The notes under the pieces are model-generated. The model saw nothing but the letters and a program-made list of their open reading frames with translations, did no database searches and had not been told where the DNA came from. A program made the translations under genes and the position numbers. Positions 1 through 8,915 of a stretch of DNA of 64,000 nucleotides are shown in pieces. Numbering within the stretch: the first letter of the stretch is position 1; each line of letters opens with the position of its first letter. Origin of the DNA: Paenibacillus borealis (GTDB lineage Bacteria; Bacillota; Bacilli; Paenibacillales; Paenibacillaceae); NCBI RefSeq assembly GCF_000758665.1, contig NZ_CP009285.1:3844001-3908000 (forward strand), read 5' to 3'.

Positions 1-225
1 GCCGAGGCCATGCACGATGCCTGAAGCGGTCAGCATCTCCGACAGGATCAGGAATGGCAGCAGCGCCGGGAAGACGAGGGTCCACCAGAGCTTCAGCCCC
101 GCAAGGGAAGCCTTGAACGAGGATTCCGGTGCCAGGACGATCGCTATAGCGAGCAGGATCGCTGCCGCCCCTGAGATAAAAGGAGCCGAGCCCCGGAAGA
201 ACCGCCGTATTTTAAAGTTAATCAT
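1..225 (-). CDS. ylbJ: Sporulation integral membrane protein YlbJ, N-terminal part (runs off the left edge)
   Basis: The reverse strand from the ATG at 225 reads 75 codons to the window edge with no stop. A hydrophobic segment at about residues 18-33 is followed by a second one with the pattern W-x-x-x-F-P-A-L-L-P-F-L-I-L-S-E-M, then an A-S-G-I-V-H-G-L-G stretch. This pattern is typical of the start of YlbJ, a nucleoside-recognition (Gate-domain) membrane protein needed for sporulation. A GAGGTG site lies 9 nt before the ATG at 225; an in-frame ATG at 234 overlaps that site too closely. It diverges from the ylbL-type protease gene, as expected for the ylbJ-ylbL-ylbM neighbourhood. The rest of the protein is outside the window. 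Confidence 0.8.
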   Translation of the reverse strand, partial: MINFKIRRFFRGSAPFISGAAAILLAIAIVLAPESSFKASLAGLKLWWTLVFPALLPFLILSEMLTASGIVHGLG

Positions 226-385
226 TAGTAGCATCACCTCTTCATAGCTTAGGACATGGGCAGAGCTTGTTATCAATTTATGCAGGGGAGACAACCATCA
301 TGCCACAGCCGGAGAGATGCTCCCGGCTCCTGGCAGCACATTCTAATGCCGGGGCGTCATGCCGCGGGAAAGAAGGGGAAGAGAC

Positions 386-1426
386 TTGAGGCAACAGAAA
401 CGCCGTGTGGGTATCCGCGCCACAGCCTACTTATTTACGTTTGTGGTCATTCTCTATGTTGCTGTCTTTATGAATACTCCGTATATTGTGTATCAGCCGG
501 GAAGCGCCTCTGAGGTAGCCCCGATGATCAAGGTGGAGAATGCTGATCCTGAGGAGCAAGGCACGTTCATGATGACTACCGTATCTGCCAGTTACGCCAA
601 TGTGGCCCTCCTGGTGGCCTCCGTATTTAACTCGAATGCAGAGGTTGTCCTGAAAGAGACCCGGCTGCAGGATAAGACCGAGCAGGAATACGCGGCTGAG
701 CAGGTCTTTTATATGAACAGTTCACAATCTTATGCCGTACAGGCTGCTTATCATGCTGCAGATGTGCCGTATGAGGATGTTGTGGATTATTTGTACGTGT
801 TCTCGGTACCCGACGCAACCAATCAGGGACAGTTTAAGCCGGGCGACAAGATTATCAGTGTAAAAGGTCAGCATGCAGCCGATCCGGCAGCTCTGTCCGC
901 CTTGCTGTCGGCATACAAAATCGGCGATACCGTTGAAGTAGTCCTGCAGCGTGAAGGCAAGGAAATTACCGAGCAGGTGAAGCTGGTGGAGGTTAAGGAT
1001 AAAGAGACCTCGGCCGGCCGGCCGGGCTTCGGGGTTGTTATCGGCGCCGTTCAGAAGGTGGAGCCTAAGGAAAAGGGGAAAGGCGTCAGTTTTGTGGATA
1101 CCAATGTAGGAGGGCCTTCTGCAGGACTGATGTTCACCATGGAAATCTATAACCGGCTCACTCCGGGGGATTTGACCAAGGGCCACCGGGTAGCAGGTAC
1201 AGGTACGATAGATGCTGAGGGAAATGTGGGGGCGATCGGCGGAGTGAAGCATAAGATCGTGGCTGCCGACCGCAAAGGGGCGGAATTCTTCTTCGTTCCG
1301 GTCAAAAACTATGAAGAAGCCAAGGCGAAAGCAGATCAGATCGGCACAGACATGAAGCTGATTCCGGTATCCACTCTGTCGGACGCACTGAAATATATGG
1401 AAGAGCAGCCGGTAATCAAATCCTGA
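386..1426 (+). CDS. ylbL: SepM/YlbL-type PDZ and Lon-like serine protease
   Basis: Membrane-anchored protease of 346 residues. One N-terminal transmembrane segment (about residues 11-28) is followed by an extracytoplasmic region with a PDZ domain (around the F-K-P-G-D-K-I-I-S-V motif) and a C-terminal Lon-type protease domain. The catalytic serine is in G-G-P-S-A-G-L and the lysine in G-G-V-K-H-K-I. The family includes Bacillus YlbL and streptococcal SepM, which process secreted peptides or envelope substrates; the substrate here is unknown. I prefer the TTG at 386, because AAGGGG ends 7 nt upstream and the N-terminus then starts M-R-Q-Q-K-R-R. An in-frame ATG at 359 is possible but has a poor ribosome site. 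The gene converges with tmcAL and the two stop codons overlap by 11 bp, so no terminator separates them. Confidence 0.9.
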   Translation: MRQQKRRVGIRATAYLFTFVVILYVAVFMNTPYIVYQPGSASEVAPMIKVENADPEEQGTFMMTTVSASYANVALLVASVFNSNAEVVLKETRLQDKTEQEYAAEQVFYMNSSQSYAVQAAYHAADVPYEDVVDYLYVFSVPDATNQGQFKPGDKIISVKGQHAADPAALSALLSAYKIGDTVEVVLQREGKEITEQVKLVEVKDKETSAGRPGFGVVIGAVQKVEPKEKGKGVSFVDTNVGGPSAGLMFTMEIYNRLTPGDLTKGHRVAGTGTIDAEGNVGAIGGVKHKIVAADRKGAEFFFVPVKNYEEAKAKADQIGTDMKLIPVSTLSDALKYMEEQPVIKS

Positions 1427-2654
1427 CCGGCGGCTCCAGATAATCGCTGTACAAATCACTGCGCAGCGGATTGGTATAAGCTCCGGCGAATACAGCGCCT
1501 GCCTGCAGATCCCGCTCCAGCATAGGATGGGAGAAGCGGGCAGGACTTGTGACTACGGGCAGTGCTGCACGCTGCTTCATCTGCTTCAGCAGCGTGCGGC
1601 CGCTCTCGCGGAAGCCGAGAACCCGGATATAACCCGGACCCTGGGCCAGGGCGGCCGGGGTCATTTCTTCCTTGCTGTGGTTTAGCAGGATATGAAGGAG
1701 CAGACGCTGCAGCCGTGTATGGGTGTAGCGTCTGGTCTTCAGCTCCTGCAGAAGACCGGCGACGGTGAACTGCTCCAGCAGGGGAAGGATGCGGAGCATC
1801 CGGTTCTCCAGCCCTTCATTCATATCCTGCACACCGCGCAGCTCCGCAGCGGAGCGGGTGGAGAGCACGTGGCGCAGAGGTGCCCGGAAGTCCTCAAGCA
1901 TGACCGGGCCCCGGCCTGCTGCATGCTCTCTCTCCAGGATGGACACGCTATACTCCGGCATGTATGCCGCCGGTGAGCCGCCTTCCAGCAGCAGCCTGCG
2001 GATCGCTGTTGCACTGGCAATGGACGACCCGCCCTGCAGCGGGTCGTGGAAGCCCGCGCCGGTCCGCGGCACGGTGAAGGGCCTGATCGCGCTGCCGAGG
2101 CGCTGCAGCGCGATCAGGTAGTGCAGGCCGAGGCTGTTGTTCGGCTGCCGCAGCAGCGCCTCGGCATCAAGGGTACTTCCGCTTCCGCCGGGAGTACCCT
2201 TCCATGCCGCCGCCGCAGCTGCGCTGTATGCGGCGGGGAATCCCGCGCCCTGCGCCATGCGCGCGCGGATCTCTTCCTTAAGCGCGCTGCTCTCCTCGGC
2301 CAGGAAGGCGGCCAAGGGCAGCAGCGCGCCCAAAGTGCCGGCTTCGGAGCCGAAGCACAGGCTGTCCACGACACCGGTCGCCTCCAGCAGGGATACTGCT
2401 CCGAAGGCGAACCATTCTGCCGGCTGAACGGCATACGCCACCGGCAGCTCAATCACGAGGTCGGCGCCCATATGCAGCGCCATCTCGGTACGGGCACGCT
2501 TGCTGACCGCCGCCGGCTCGCCGCGCTGGGTGAACGGGCCGCTCATGATAACGATGGAGCTTTCGGCTCCGGAGATTCTTTTGGCCTCGTTGAAATGGTG
2601 GACATGCCCGTTATGTAAAGGGTTATATTCGGCTATAATGCCTACAGTTGTCAC
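1416..2654 (-). CDS. tmcAL: tRNA(Met) cytidine acetate ligase TmcAL (YlbM)
   Basis: A 412-residue cytoplasmic enzyme. The N-terminus V-G-I-I-A-E-Y-N-P-L-H-N-G-H carries the HxGH nucleotidyltransferase motif of the YlbM/TmcAL family, followed by S-G-P-F-T-Q-R-G-E-P-A. Known role: ATP-dependent acetylation of the wobble cytidine of elongator tRNA-Met using acetate. I chose the GTG at 2654, which gives the family's usual start next to the nucleotide-binding motif and the usual length of about 410; the reading frame stays open upstream to 2870, but that part does not resemble the family. The ribosome site is weak. The middle of the gene (about 2040-2320) is much more GC-rich than its surroundings. 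Confidence 0.92.
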   Translation of the reverse strand: MTTVGIIAEYNPLHNGHVHHFNEAKRISGAESSIVIMSGPFTQRGEPAAVSKRARTEMALHMGADLVIELPVAYAVQPAEWFAFGAVSLLEATGVVDSLCFGSEAGTLGALLPLAAFLAEESSALKEEIRARMAQGAGFPAAYSAAAAAAWKGTPGGSGSTLDAEALLRQPNNSLGLHYLIALQRLGSAIRPFTVPRTGAGFHDPLQGGSSIASATAIRRLLLEGGSPAAYMPEYSVSILEREHAAGRGPVMLEDFRAPLRHVLSTRSAAELRGVQDMNEGLENRMLRILPLLEQFTVAGLLQELKTRRYTHTRLQRLLLHILLNHSKEEMTPAALAQGPGYIRVLGFRESGRTLLKQMKQRAALPVVTSPARFSHPMLERDLQAGAVFAGAYTNPLRSDLYSDYLEPPVRI

Positions 2655-2801
2655 GTTTACTTCACGCCCTATTCTGGGATATCTGACGATTCGGGTTCGG
2701 GATTCACGCTCATGCCTTCCCGTTTTTTGCAGTTTTCTGGTGATTAACTTATGTATATCATAAATTGTCTCCGCCCTTGAAACAATATAAAGGAAAAATG
2801 G

Positions 2802-2831
2802 TTGACAAAGTCCGGTAATAATAGGTATAAT
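2802..2831 (+). promoter_or_regulatory. SigA promoter of the yceD-rpmF operon
   Basis: TTGACA at 2802-2807 and TATAAT at 2826-2831 are both perfect consensus hexamers with an 18 bp spacer, 28 nt upstream of the yceD start. This is the best-matching housekeeping promoter I saw in the window, which fits a ribosomal protein operon. Confidence 0.88.
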
Positions 2832-2858
2832 AAATTTTGTTTGTTTGGAGTGATAACT

Positions 2859-3380
2859 ATGAACATTCACTTTCGCAAATTAGCGAATGCCGACGAGCCC
2901 CTGGTTCTCCACGATGTTGTGGATGTCAGTGAGGTTGTCAAAGGGCGCAAGGATATTCTTGCTGTTGCACCACTCTCAGTAGACCTTAAAGCGCTGCCCG
3001 CGGGAACCGATAGTGTGAACGTGGTGGGAACACTGAGTGGAGAAGTGGACATGTTATGTTCACGTTGTCTCACGGAGGTTAACAGTAAGCTGAACATTCC
3101 TTTCGCTGAGACTTTCAAGTGGCTTAAACAGCCAATTCTTCCGGAAGATGAAGATGAGGAACTCATTTACATCAAGGATGAGATTGTGGATCTTATCCCC
3201 TATGTGGAAGAAAATTTCGTACTGCACTTACCGGATTCGGTATTGTGCAAGGCAGACTGTCTTGGTCTTTGTCAGAAATGCGGACAGAACTTGAACGAAG
3301 GCACCTGCAGTTGCGACAACACAGTGATCGATCCAAGACTCGCTGGGTTGAAAGGATTCTTTACCAAGCAAGATAACTAA
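2859..3380 (+). CDS. yceD: DUF177 (YceD-like) protein upstream of rpmF
   Basis: A 173-residue protein of the DUF177/YceD family, which nearly always precedes rpmF. The family is linked to 23S rRNA accumulation or ribosome assembly. It has the central C-S-R-C-L pair and a C-terminal cysteine cluster (C-K-A-D-C-x-G-L-C-x-x-C-G ... C-x-C) that looks metal-binding. The ATG at 2859 follows TTTGGAGTG. The frame is open upstream, but translation from farther up would overlap the promoter. Co-transcribed with rpmF, 53 bp downstream. Confidence 0.88.
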   Translation: MNIHFRKLANADEPLVLHDVVDVSEVVKGRKDILAVAPLSVDLKALPAGTDSVNVVGTLSGEVDMLCSRCLTEVNSKLNIPFAETFKWLKQPILPEDEDEELIYIKDEIVDLIPYVEENFVLHLPDSVLCKADCLGLCQKCGQNLNEGTCSCDNTVIDPRLAGLKGFFTKQDN

Positions 3381-3433
3381 GAACAAATCCCGGATTATAA
3401 CGGGTCAAAACCAAAATCAGGAGGTTGATTAAC

Positions 3434-3607
3434 ATGGCAGTACCACAACGCAGAACGTCCAAGACACGCCGTGACAAGCGTCGTACTCACTTTAAACTGG
3501 TAGTTCCAGGTATGGTGAAATGTGAACAATGCGGAGAGCTGAAACTGGCTCACCACGTATGCAAAGTTTGCGGAACATACAAAGCAAGAGAGATCATCAA
3601 ACAATAG
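3434..3607 (+). CDS. rpmF: 50S ribosomal protein L32
   Basis: A 57-residue ribosomal protein starting [11 protein letters not shown], the standard bacterial L32 N-terminus. It has a zinc ribbon, C-E-Q-C-G and C-K-V-C-G, so this is the zinc-binding (C+) form of L32. AGGAGGTTG at 3419-3427 precedes the ATG. A strong terminator follows. Confidence 0.97.
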   Translation: MAVPQRRTSKTRRDKRRTHFKLVVPGMVKCEQCGELKLAHHVCKVCGTYKAREIIKQ

Positions 3608-3629
3608 TTTGCATATCTGCATATAAGAG

Positions 3630-3664
3630 TAGCACTTCATCTGCCGGTGAAGTGCTATTTTTTT
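3630..3664 (+). terminator. Rho-independent terminator after rpmF
   Basis: The arms TAGCACTTCA (3630-3639) and TGAAGTGCTA (3648-3657) are perfectly complementary, with an 8-nt loop, and are followed by a run of seven T. Confidence 0.92.
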
Positions 3665-3944
3665 GGGAATATAAGAATCTATATGCTTCGCATACTAGCT
3701 TATCCGTATATCTCTATCAGCAACAGCTGCTGTCAATGGAAGAGTGTGAAGCCGCCAGTGCTTGTCCGCCGCGGGTTTGCGGCAGATTTCAAGTCAAAGC
3801 TTTATTTTTGCGGCGGCATGCTTTATACTACATATTAGTACCTGGTTCTAATTGTTAATTATGAACAGGAAGTTAGGACTACAAGCGGCCACTCTTGCGG
3901 CCGGATGCTTTTCATTAGAGGCATGTGCCAGGAGGTGAGTCGCC
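3665..3944. other. rpmF-fapR intergenic region with the fapR promoter
   Basis: No convincing gene lies between the rpmF terminator and fapR. The region holds a likely -10 element (TATACT, 3824-3829) with only a poor -35, then the FapR operator and a leader of about 90 nt ending in AGGAGGTGA. Confidence 0.6.
3835..3851 (+). promoter_or_regulatory. FapR operator
   Basis: The 17-bp dyad TTAGTACC-T-GGTTCTAA (seven of eight arm positions paired) matches the FapR box known from Bacillus (TTAGTACC-n-GGTACTAA type). It begins 5 bp after the -10 element, so bound FapR would block transcription. FapR is released by malonyl-CoA or malonyl-ACP, so this site should autoregulate fapR and control the downstream plsX-fab genes. 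Confidence 0.9.
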
Positions 3945-4550
3945 ATCGAGCGGATGTCCAAGAAAGAACGCCAGCAGCAGCTGCTATCAATCATTGACAG
4001 CAATCCTTTTGTAACGGACCGGGAATTGACCCGCCAGCTGAAGGTAAGCATTCAGACGATCCGGCTGGACCGGATGGAGCTGGGAATTCCGGAGCTGCGT
4101 GAACGGATGAAGCAAATGGCAGAGCACTCCTATGACCAGGTCCGCTCGCTGCCCGCTGACGAAGTGGTCGGTGACATAGTGGATTTGCAGCTGGACCGGA
4201 GCGGGATTTCAATTTTTGAGATCCGTGAAGAGCATGTCTTCTCCCGGAACGGGATTGCCCGCGGCCACTATGTATTTGGCCAGGCGAATTCGCTGGCAGT
4301 TGCTATTATCAATGATGAAATTGCCCTGACCGCTTCAGCCGATATCCGGTTCGTGCGCATGGTCCGGCTGGGTGAGAAATGTATCGCCAAAGCGCAGGTA
4401 CGCTCGCTTGCGGGCCGGAACGGCAAAGCTGAGGTGGACGTGTTTACATATGTTGGAGAAGAACTGGTATTTCAAGGTCATTTTATAGTGTACCGTTCTG
4501 CAATTGAAGAGTACAGCGAAGGGGGAAACCGGAGTGCTGATCGCCATTGA
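3945..4550 (+). CDS. fapR: Transcriptional repressor FapR of fatty acid and phospholipid synthesis
   Basis: FapR has an N-terminal helix-turn-helix (about residues 20-47, with S-I-Q-T-I-R-L-D-R) and a C-terminal hotdog domain (E-E-H-V-F-S-R-N-x-I-A-R-G-H) that binds malonyl-CoA. The conventional start is the ATG at 3954 (198 residues), but the near-perfect Shine-Dalgarno AGGAGGTGA (3930-3938) is 15 nt from it. The codon 6 nt from that site is ATC (3945-3947), and the frame is closed by a TGA at 3936-3938. I therefore give 3945 as the likely start, a rare AUC initiation that would add three residues; 3954 is the safe alternative. The gene overlaps plsX by 17 bp, so the two are translationally coupled. 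Confidence 0.93.
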   Translation: MERMSKKERQQQLLSIIDSNPFVTDRELTRQLKVSIQTIRLDRMELGIPELRERMKQMAEHSYDQVRSLPADEVVGDIVDLQLDRSGISIFEIREEHVFSRNGIARGHYVFGQANSLAVAIINDEIALTASADIRFVRMVRLGEKCIAKAQVRSLAGRNGKAEVDVFTYVGEELVFQGHFIVYRSAIEEYSEGGNRSADRH

Positions 4551-5523
4551 TGCCATGGGCGGGGATAATGCTCCTGAGTGTAATGTAGAAGGGGCTTTGG
4601 CCGCAGCCGCGGAGTGGAGTGATACGCAGATCGTGCTGGTCGGGGATGAAGCCAGACTTGCGCCGCTGCTGAAGAACAAGCCGTCCAATGTGACGGTGCG
4701 TCATGCAGGGGACGTGATCGGTTCCGATGAGGAACCGGTGAAGGCAGTCCGCCGCAAGAAGGATTCGTCTATGGTAGTCGCCGGGCGGATGGTGCGCGAA
4801 GGTGAAGCTGATGCCATGATCTCGTCTGGCAACACCGGGGCGCTCATGACTACGGGGCTTCTGGTTGTGGGAAGAATGCAGGGTATAGAACGTCCTGCCC
4901 TGGCACCGATGATACCCACGCTGGATGATGTCGGCGTATTGGCCCTGGACCTTGGTGCCAATATGGACGCCAAGCCGCAGCATCTGGCGCAATATGCCCT
5001 GATGGGCAGCATATATCGTAATAAGGTGCATGGCATCGCGAAGCCCCGGGTTGGTCTGCTGAATGTTGGGACTGAGCCGGGCAAAGGGAATGAGCTGACC
5101 AAAGAAGCTTACCCGCTGCTGGAAGCTTTGACAGGGATTCACTTTGTCGGCAATGTGGAGGCCAGGGATGTGCTGACCGGAGCCTGCGATGTGCTGGTCT
5201 GTGACGGGTTTGCCGGCAATATACTTCTGAAGACGCTGGAAGGAACGGCAGGCGCCATGTTCTCTCTGCTGAAGGAGCAGTTCAGCAAGTCGCTGAAGAC
5301 GAAGCTGGGCGCAGCCATACTGATGCCTGAACTTAGAAGTCTTAAGGGTAAAATGGATTACAAGGAGCACGGCGGAGCGCCGCTGCTCGGTCTAAGCGGT
5401 CTCGTAGTGAAAGGGCATGGTTCCTCTGACGGCAACGCGGTGAAGAATGCGGTAAGACAGGCCCGGATTGCGCTGCAGGCGGATCTGGTGGCCAGCATAT
5501 CCAAGGAAATTAGCGGGAAGTGA
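4534..5523 (+). CDS. plsX: Phosphate acyltransferase PlsX
   Basis: A 329-residue enzyme that converts acyl-ACP to acyl-phosphate for PlsY, linking fatty acid synthesis to phospholipid synthesis. It starts V/M-L-I-A-I-D-A-M-G-G-D-N-A-P, the family signature, and carries S-S-G-N-T-G-A-L and V-C-D-G-F-A-G-N. The GTG at 4534 gives the usual length and is preceded by AAGGGGGAAA; a TTG at 4504 is a less likely alternative. It overlaps the fapR 3' end and its stop TGA overlaps a GTG of the fabH frame, so translation runs through the operon. Confidence 0.95.
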   Translation: MLIAIDAMGGDNAPECNVEGALAAAAEWSDTQIVLVGDEARLAPLLKNKPSNVTVRHAGDVIGSDEEPVKAVRRKKDSSMVVAGRMVREGEADAMISSGNTGALMTTGLLVVGRMQGIERPALAPMIPTLDDVGVLALDLGANMDAKPQHLAQYALMGSIYRNKVHGIAKPRVGLLNVGTEPGKGNELTKEAYPLLEALTGIHFVGNVEARDVLTGACDVLVCDGFAGNILLKTLEGTAGAMFSLLKEQFSKSLKTKLGAAILMPELRSLKGKMDYKEHGGAPLLGLSGLVVKGHGSSDGNAVKNAVRQARIALQADLVASISKEISGK

Positions 5524-5531
5524 GTGACGAC

Positions 5532-6521
5532 ATGAAACAATTACGTCCGGTAGGAATCATTGGTACAGGCAAATATGTACCCGAGAGAATATTGACCAAC
5601 AGCGATCTGGAGAAGATCGTCGAAACAAATGATGAATGGATCGTCAGCCGGACAGGAATCCGGGAACGGCATATTGCCGCGCCGGAACAAGCCACTTCGG
5701 ATCTTGCTTATGAAGCTGCGCTGAAGGCACTGGAATCTGCCGGTATGAAGGCGGAAGATCTTGATCTTATTATTGTTGCTACAGTTACACCGGATAGTAC
5801 CTTCCCATCCACAGCCTGCATTCTGCAGGACAGGCTGGGGGCAAAAGGTGCCGCGGCGTTTGACCTGTCGGCAGCCTGTTCCGGTTTCGTATATAGCTTA
5901 GCTACGGCAACCGGCTTTATCCAGAACGGAATGTACAACAATGCGCTTGTTATAGGGGCGGACACCCTGTCGCGCATCACGGATTATACGGACCGCAACA
6001 CCTGTGTACTGTTCGGCGACGGCGCTGGTGCAGTGATCGTGGGCGAAGTTCCGGAAGGACGGGGCTTCCAGTCCTTCGACCTGGGTGCTGAAGGCTCCGG
6101 AGGCAGTCTGCTCAAGATGGAAGCAGGCGGTTCACGTCTTCCGGCTTCCCTTCAGACGGTGGAAGACAAGAAGCATTTCATTTATATGAACGGCCGTGAA
6201 GTATTCAAGTTCGCGGTGCGTGTTATGGGAACGGCTACAGAACGTGTGCTTACCAAAGCAGGATTGACCAAGGAGAATATCGACTTGTTCGTGCCGCATC
6301 AGGCCAATATCCGGATTATCCAGTCCGCGATGCAGCGTCTGGATCTGCCGCCTGAGAAATGTGTTATCAATGTGGATAAATACGCGAATACTTCAGCGGC
6401 GTCCATTCCGCTGGCACTTGTGGAAGCAGCAGAGGAAGGCCGGATGAAGGAAGGCGACACCGTGCTTATGGTCGGCTTCGGCGGCGGCCTCACCTGGGGA
6501 GCTTCCGTACTGATCTGGTAA
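5532..6521 (+). CDS. fabH: 3-oxoacyl-ACP synthase III FabH
   Basis: A 329-residue condensing enzyme that starts fatty acid chains from acyl-CoA and malonyl-ACP. The Cys-His-Asn triad is visible: A-A-C-S-G-F, V-P-H-Q-A-N and Y-A-N-T-S-A-A-S. I start at the ATG at 5532 (M-K-Q-L-R-P-V-G-I-I-G-T-G); a GTG at 5520 overlapping the plsX stop would add four residues but has no room for a ribosome site. Part of the fapR operon; in Bacillus, FabH substrate choice sets branched-chain membrane lipids. Confidence 0.95.
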   Translation: MKQLRPVGIIGTGKYVPERILTNSDLEKIVETNDEWIVSRTGIRERHIAAPEQATSDLAYEAALKALESAGMKAEDLDLIIVATVTPDSTFPSTACILQDRLGAKGAAAFDLSAACSGFVYSLATATGFIQNGMYNNALVIGADTLSRITDYTDRNTCVLFGDGAGAVIVGEVPEGRGFQSFDLGAEGSGGSLLKMEAGGSRLPASLQTVEDKKHFIYMNGREVFKFAVRVMGTATERVLTKAGLTKENIDLFVPHQANIRIIQSAMQRLDLPPEKCVINVDKYANTSAASIPLALVEAAEEGRMKEGDTVLMVGFGGGLTWGASVLIW

Positions 6522-6611
6522 CCAGCAGGGCATTACTAACAGAACGATGCGGTTCTATCCGTCCTTAGGGCCGGAGGAGCTGCTGTTAACGGGAAAGGAG
6601 CTTTTAGCATC

Positions 6612-7535
6612 ATGGGTAAAATCGCATTTGTCTTTCCCGGTCAGGGTGCACAGGCGGTCGGTATGGGTAAGGATGTATATGAAGCCCTGCCGCAGAGCCG
6701 TGCAGTATTTGAAAAGGGTGACGAAGTACTTGGATTTCCGCTAAGCAAGCTTATATTTGAAGGACCGGACAGCGAGCTTAAGCAGACTGTCAATACACAG
6801 CCGGCACTGGTTACGGCCAGTGTGGCTTATCTGGAAGCGCTGCGCGGTTTAGGTCTAACGCCTGACTATGTAGCAGGCCACAGTCTTGGTGAATATAGCG
6901 CTCTTGTAGCCGCCGGGGTTCTCTCCTATGAGGATGCAGTGCGGCTGGTCCGTCTGCGCGGGCAATTCATGGAAGAAGCTGTGCCGGGCGGTCAAGGTGC
7001 CATGGCAGCTACGCTTGGTGCAGACCGCTCGGCCCTCACGGAGCTATGCCGCAGTATCTCGGAGGCGGGGAATTCCGTTGAGCTGGCGAACGTTAACTGC
7101 CCGGGACAGATCGTGGTTTCCGGTACCGTGGCTGGTGTGAATGAAGTGGTGCAGCGTGTCAAGGAAGCCGGCGGCAAACGGGCGATTCCGCTCGAAGTCA
7201 GCGGTCCGTTCCACTCTTCTCTGATGAAGGAAGCTGCGGAACGGCTGTCTGCAGAACTGCAGACGGTCACCTTTAATGCTCCTGCTGTGCCGGTTATCGT
7301 CAATGTCACAGCTACTCCGGTTACAGATCCGGAAGAGATCCGCAATCTGCTGGTGGCGCAGGTATTCTCTCCTGTGCTCTGGCAGGACAGTGTGGAATGG
7401 CTCATAGCAGCCGGAGTGGACACTTTTGTAGAGATCGGCTCCGGCAGCGTGCTGGCAGGCCTGATCCGCAAGATTGACAAGAATGTTAAGCTCGTGAATA
7501 TCAACAGTCTCGAGAGCGCTCAGACCGGCTGGTAA
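6612..7535 (+). CDS. fabD: Malonyl-CoA:ACP acyltransferase FabD
   Basis: A 307-residue transacylase that loads malonate onto ACP. Signatures: F-V-F-P-G-Q-G-A-Q at the N-terminus, the nucleophile in A-G-H-S-L-G-E, and the catalytic histidine in S-G-P-F-H-S-S. The ATG at 6612 follows GGAAAGGAGC. It lies 90 bp after fabH in the same operon, and I see no terminator in that gap, only a short weak hairpin near 6541-6556. Confidence 0.96.
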   Translation: MGKIAFVFPGQGAQAVGMGKDVYEALPQSRAVFEKGDEVLGFPLSKLIFEGPDSELKQTVNTQPALVTASVAYLEALRGLGLTPDYVAGHSLGEYSALVAAGVLSYEDAVRLVRLRGQFMEEAVPGGQGAMAATLGADRSALTELCRSISEAGNSVELANVNCPGQIVVSGTVAGVNEVVQRVKEAGGKRAIPLEVSGPFHSSLMKEAAERLSAELQTVTFNAPAVPVIVNVTATPVTDPEEIRNLLVAQVFSPVLWQDSVEWLIAAGVDTFVEIGSGSVLAGLIRKIDKNVKLVNINSLESAQTGW

Positions 7536-7587
7536 TCGGCTTGGCATGACAATAGCGGCATGATTATTGAAGGGGGACAACTCGAAA

Positions 7588-8337
7588 ATGTTTGCAGCAC
7601 TTAAAGGTCAGACCGCCCTAGTTACCGGTGGTTCCCGGGGAATTGGCCGCGCTATTGCACTGGCACTGGCGGAGCAGGGCGTGAAGGTGGCCGTGAACTA
7701 CTCCGGCAGCCTCCAGGCGGCCGAGGAAACCGTAGCCCGTATTCAGGAGCTGGGCTCGGAAGGGATTGCTCTCCAAGGGAATGTCGGCAACAGCGAGCAG
7801 GCGGAGAACCTTGTGAAAGAGGTTATCAGCACCTGGGGAAGAATAGATATTCTTGTGAATAATGCCGGCATTACCAGGGATAATCTGATTATGCGCATGA
7901 AAGAGGAAGAATTCGATCAGGTCATCGAAACCAATCTGAAGGGTGTGTTCAACTGCCTTAAGGCAGCAACACGTCCGATGATGAAGCAGCGTTATGGCCG
8001 GATCATCAATATTTCCTCTGTCGTGGGTGTGACGGGTAATCCTGGTCAGGTGAACTACACCGCTGCCAAAGCAGGGGTGATCGGAATGACGAAATCTGCG
8101 GCCCGCGAACTGGCCTCACGGGGAATCACCGTGAACTGCATCGCGCCCGGATTCATTGATACCGATATGACCCGTGAGCTGTCCGATGAAGTCCGCAGTG
8201 AGCTGGTTAAGGGGATTCCCCTTGCCAAGCTTGGGCGGGCGGAGGACATTGCTAATACGGCGGTATTCCTGGCCTCGGAAGGGGCAGCCTACATGACTGG
8301 CCAGACACTTCATGTGGATGGCGGAATGTATATGTAA
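7588..8337 (+). CDS. fabG: 3-oxoacyl-ACP reductase FabG
   Basis: A 249-residue NADPH-dependent reductase of the short-chain dehydrogenase superfamily, the first reduction of the elongation cycle. The cofactor motif is T-G-G-S-R-G-I-G; the catalytic residues are in N-N-A-G, I-S-S-V-V-G and Y-T-A-A-K. The ATG at 7588 follows AAGGGGGAC with good spacing; a TTG in frame at 7567 is unlikely. It follows fabD by 52 bp and precedes acpP by 121 bp. Confidence 0.95.
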   Translation: MFAALKGQTALVTGGSRGIGRAIALALAEQGVKVAVNYSGSLQAAEETVARIQELGSEGIALQGNVGNSEQAENLVKEVISTWGRIDILVNNAGITRDNLIMRMKEEEFDQVIETNLKGVFNCLKAATRPMMKQRYGRIINISSVVGVTGNPGQVNYTAAKAGVIGMTKSAARELASRGITVNCIAPGFIDTDMTRELSDEVRSELVKGIPLAKLGRAEDIANTAVFLASEGAAYMTGQTLHVDGGMYM

Positions 8338-8458
8338 GGTTACGCTAACGTTAGATCATTACGGGGGAAGAGAGCAGAGGCGGCCAGAAAGCGTTTTTTG
8401 TGCTCTATGGTATTTTGACTTCATATCTCGTATAATACCAAAAGAGGAGGTGAACCGG
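8338..8458 (+). promoter_or_regulatory. fabG-acpP gap with a possible internal acpP promoter
   Basis: The gap holds a perfect TATAAT at 8431-8436. The nearby TTGACT (8415-8420) is only 10 bp away, too close for a normal SigA promoter, and a hexamer at the right distance (8408-8413) is poor. A perfect 10-bp palindrome CTAACGTTAG lies at 8345-8354. ACP is needed in large amounts, so an extra promoter here is plausible but unproven. Confidence 0.35.
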
Positions 8459-8692
8459 ATGTCCGATGTATTGGAGCGTGTAAAACGCATTGTCATCGAC
8501 CGCTTAGGTGCCGATGAAGCTGAGGTAACATTAGAAGCGTCTTTCAAAGATGATTTAGGTGCTGATTCTCTTGATGTAGTAGAATTGGTTATGGAATTGG
8601 AAGATGAATTCGATATGGAAATCTCTGATGAAGATGCAGAGAGTATTACGACCGTGGGTGAAGTTGTGAAGTACATACAATCTCATACCTAG
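8459..8692 (+). CDS. acpP: Acyl carrier protein
   Basis: A 77-residue acidic protein with the phosphopantetheine attachment serine in [13 protein letters not shown], invariant in bacterial ACP. It carries acyl intermediates for the Fab enzymes encoded on both sides. An excellent ribosome site (GAGGAGGTGA) precedes the ATG. A weak imperfect hairpin with few T residues at 8708-8745 may partly terminate after it. Confidence 0.97.
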   Translation: MSDVLERVKRIVIDRLGADEAEVTLEASFKDDLGADSLDVVELVMELEDEFDMEISDEDAESITTVGEVVKYIQSHT

Positions 8693-8915
8693 AGTCATAT
8701 GATTGAGGGTCCCGTTCCTGCTAGGGCGGGGCTTCTCCTCATTTTACGGTACTTTAAGGCAGCAGCACAGGGTGCATGAGCATCTTTATGGGGAAAATAA
8801 CAGAACCGCAGATTGGTTAATCTTGCGGCGACTGCAGTTTATATAGACTTCAGGCCAGAATACATTTACATGTTGTTGTGTAAGTATTTACAGCCTACAG
8901 ATGGGGTGAGCGCGT

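Noticed and set aside
8415..8436. TTGACT and TATAAT as a standard acpP promoter
   Set aside because: The spacer is only 10 bp; only the -10 can be kept as a candidate.
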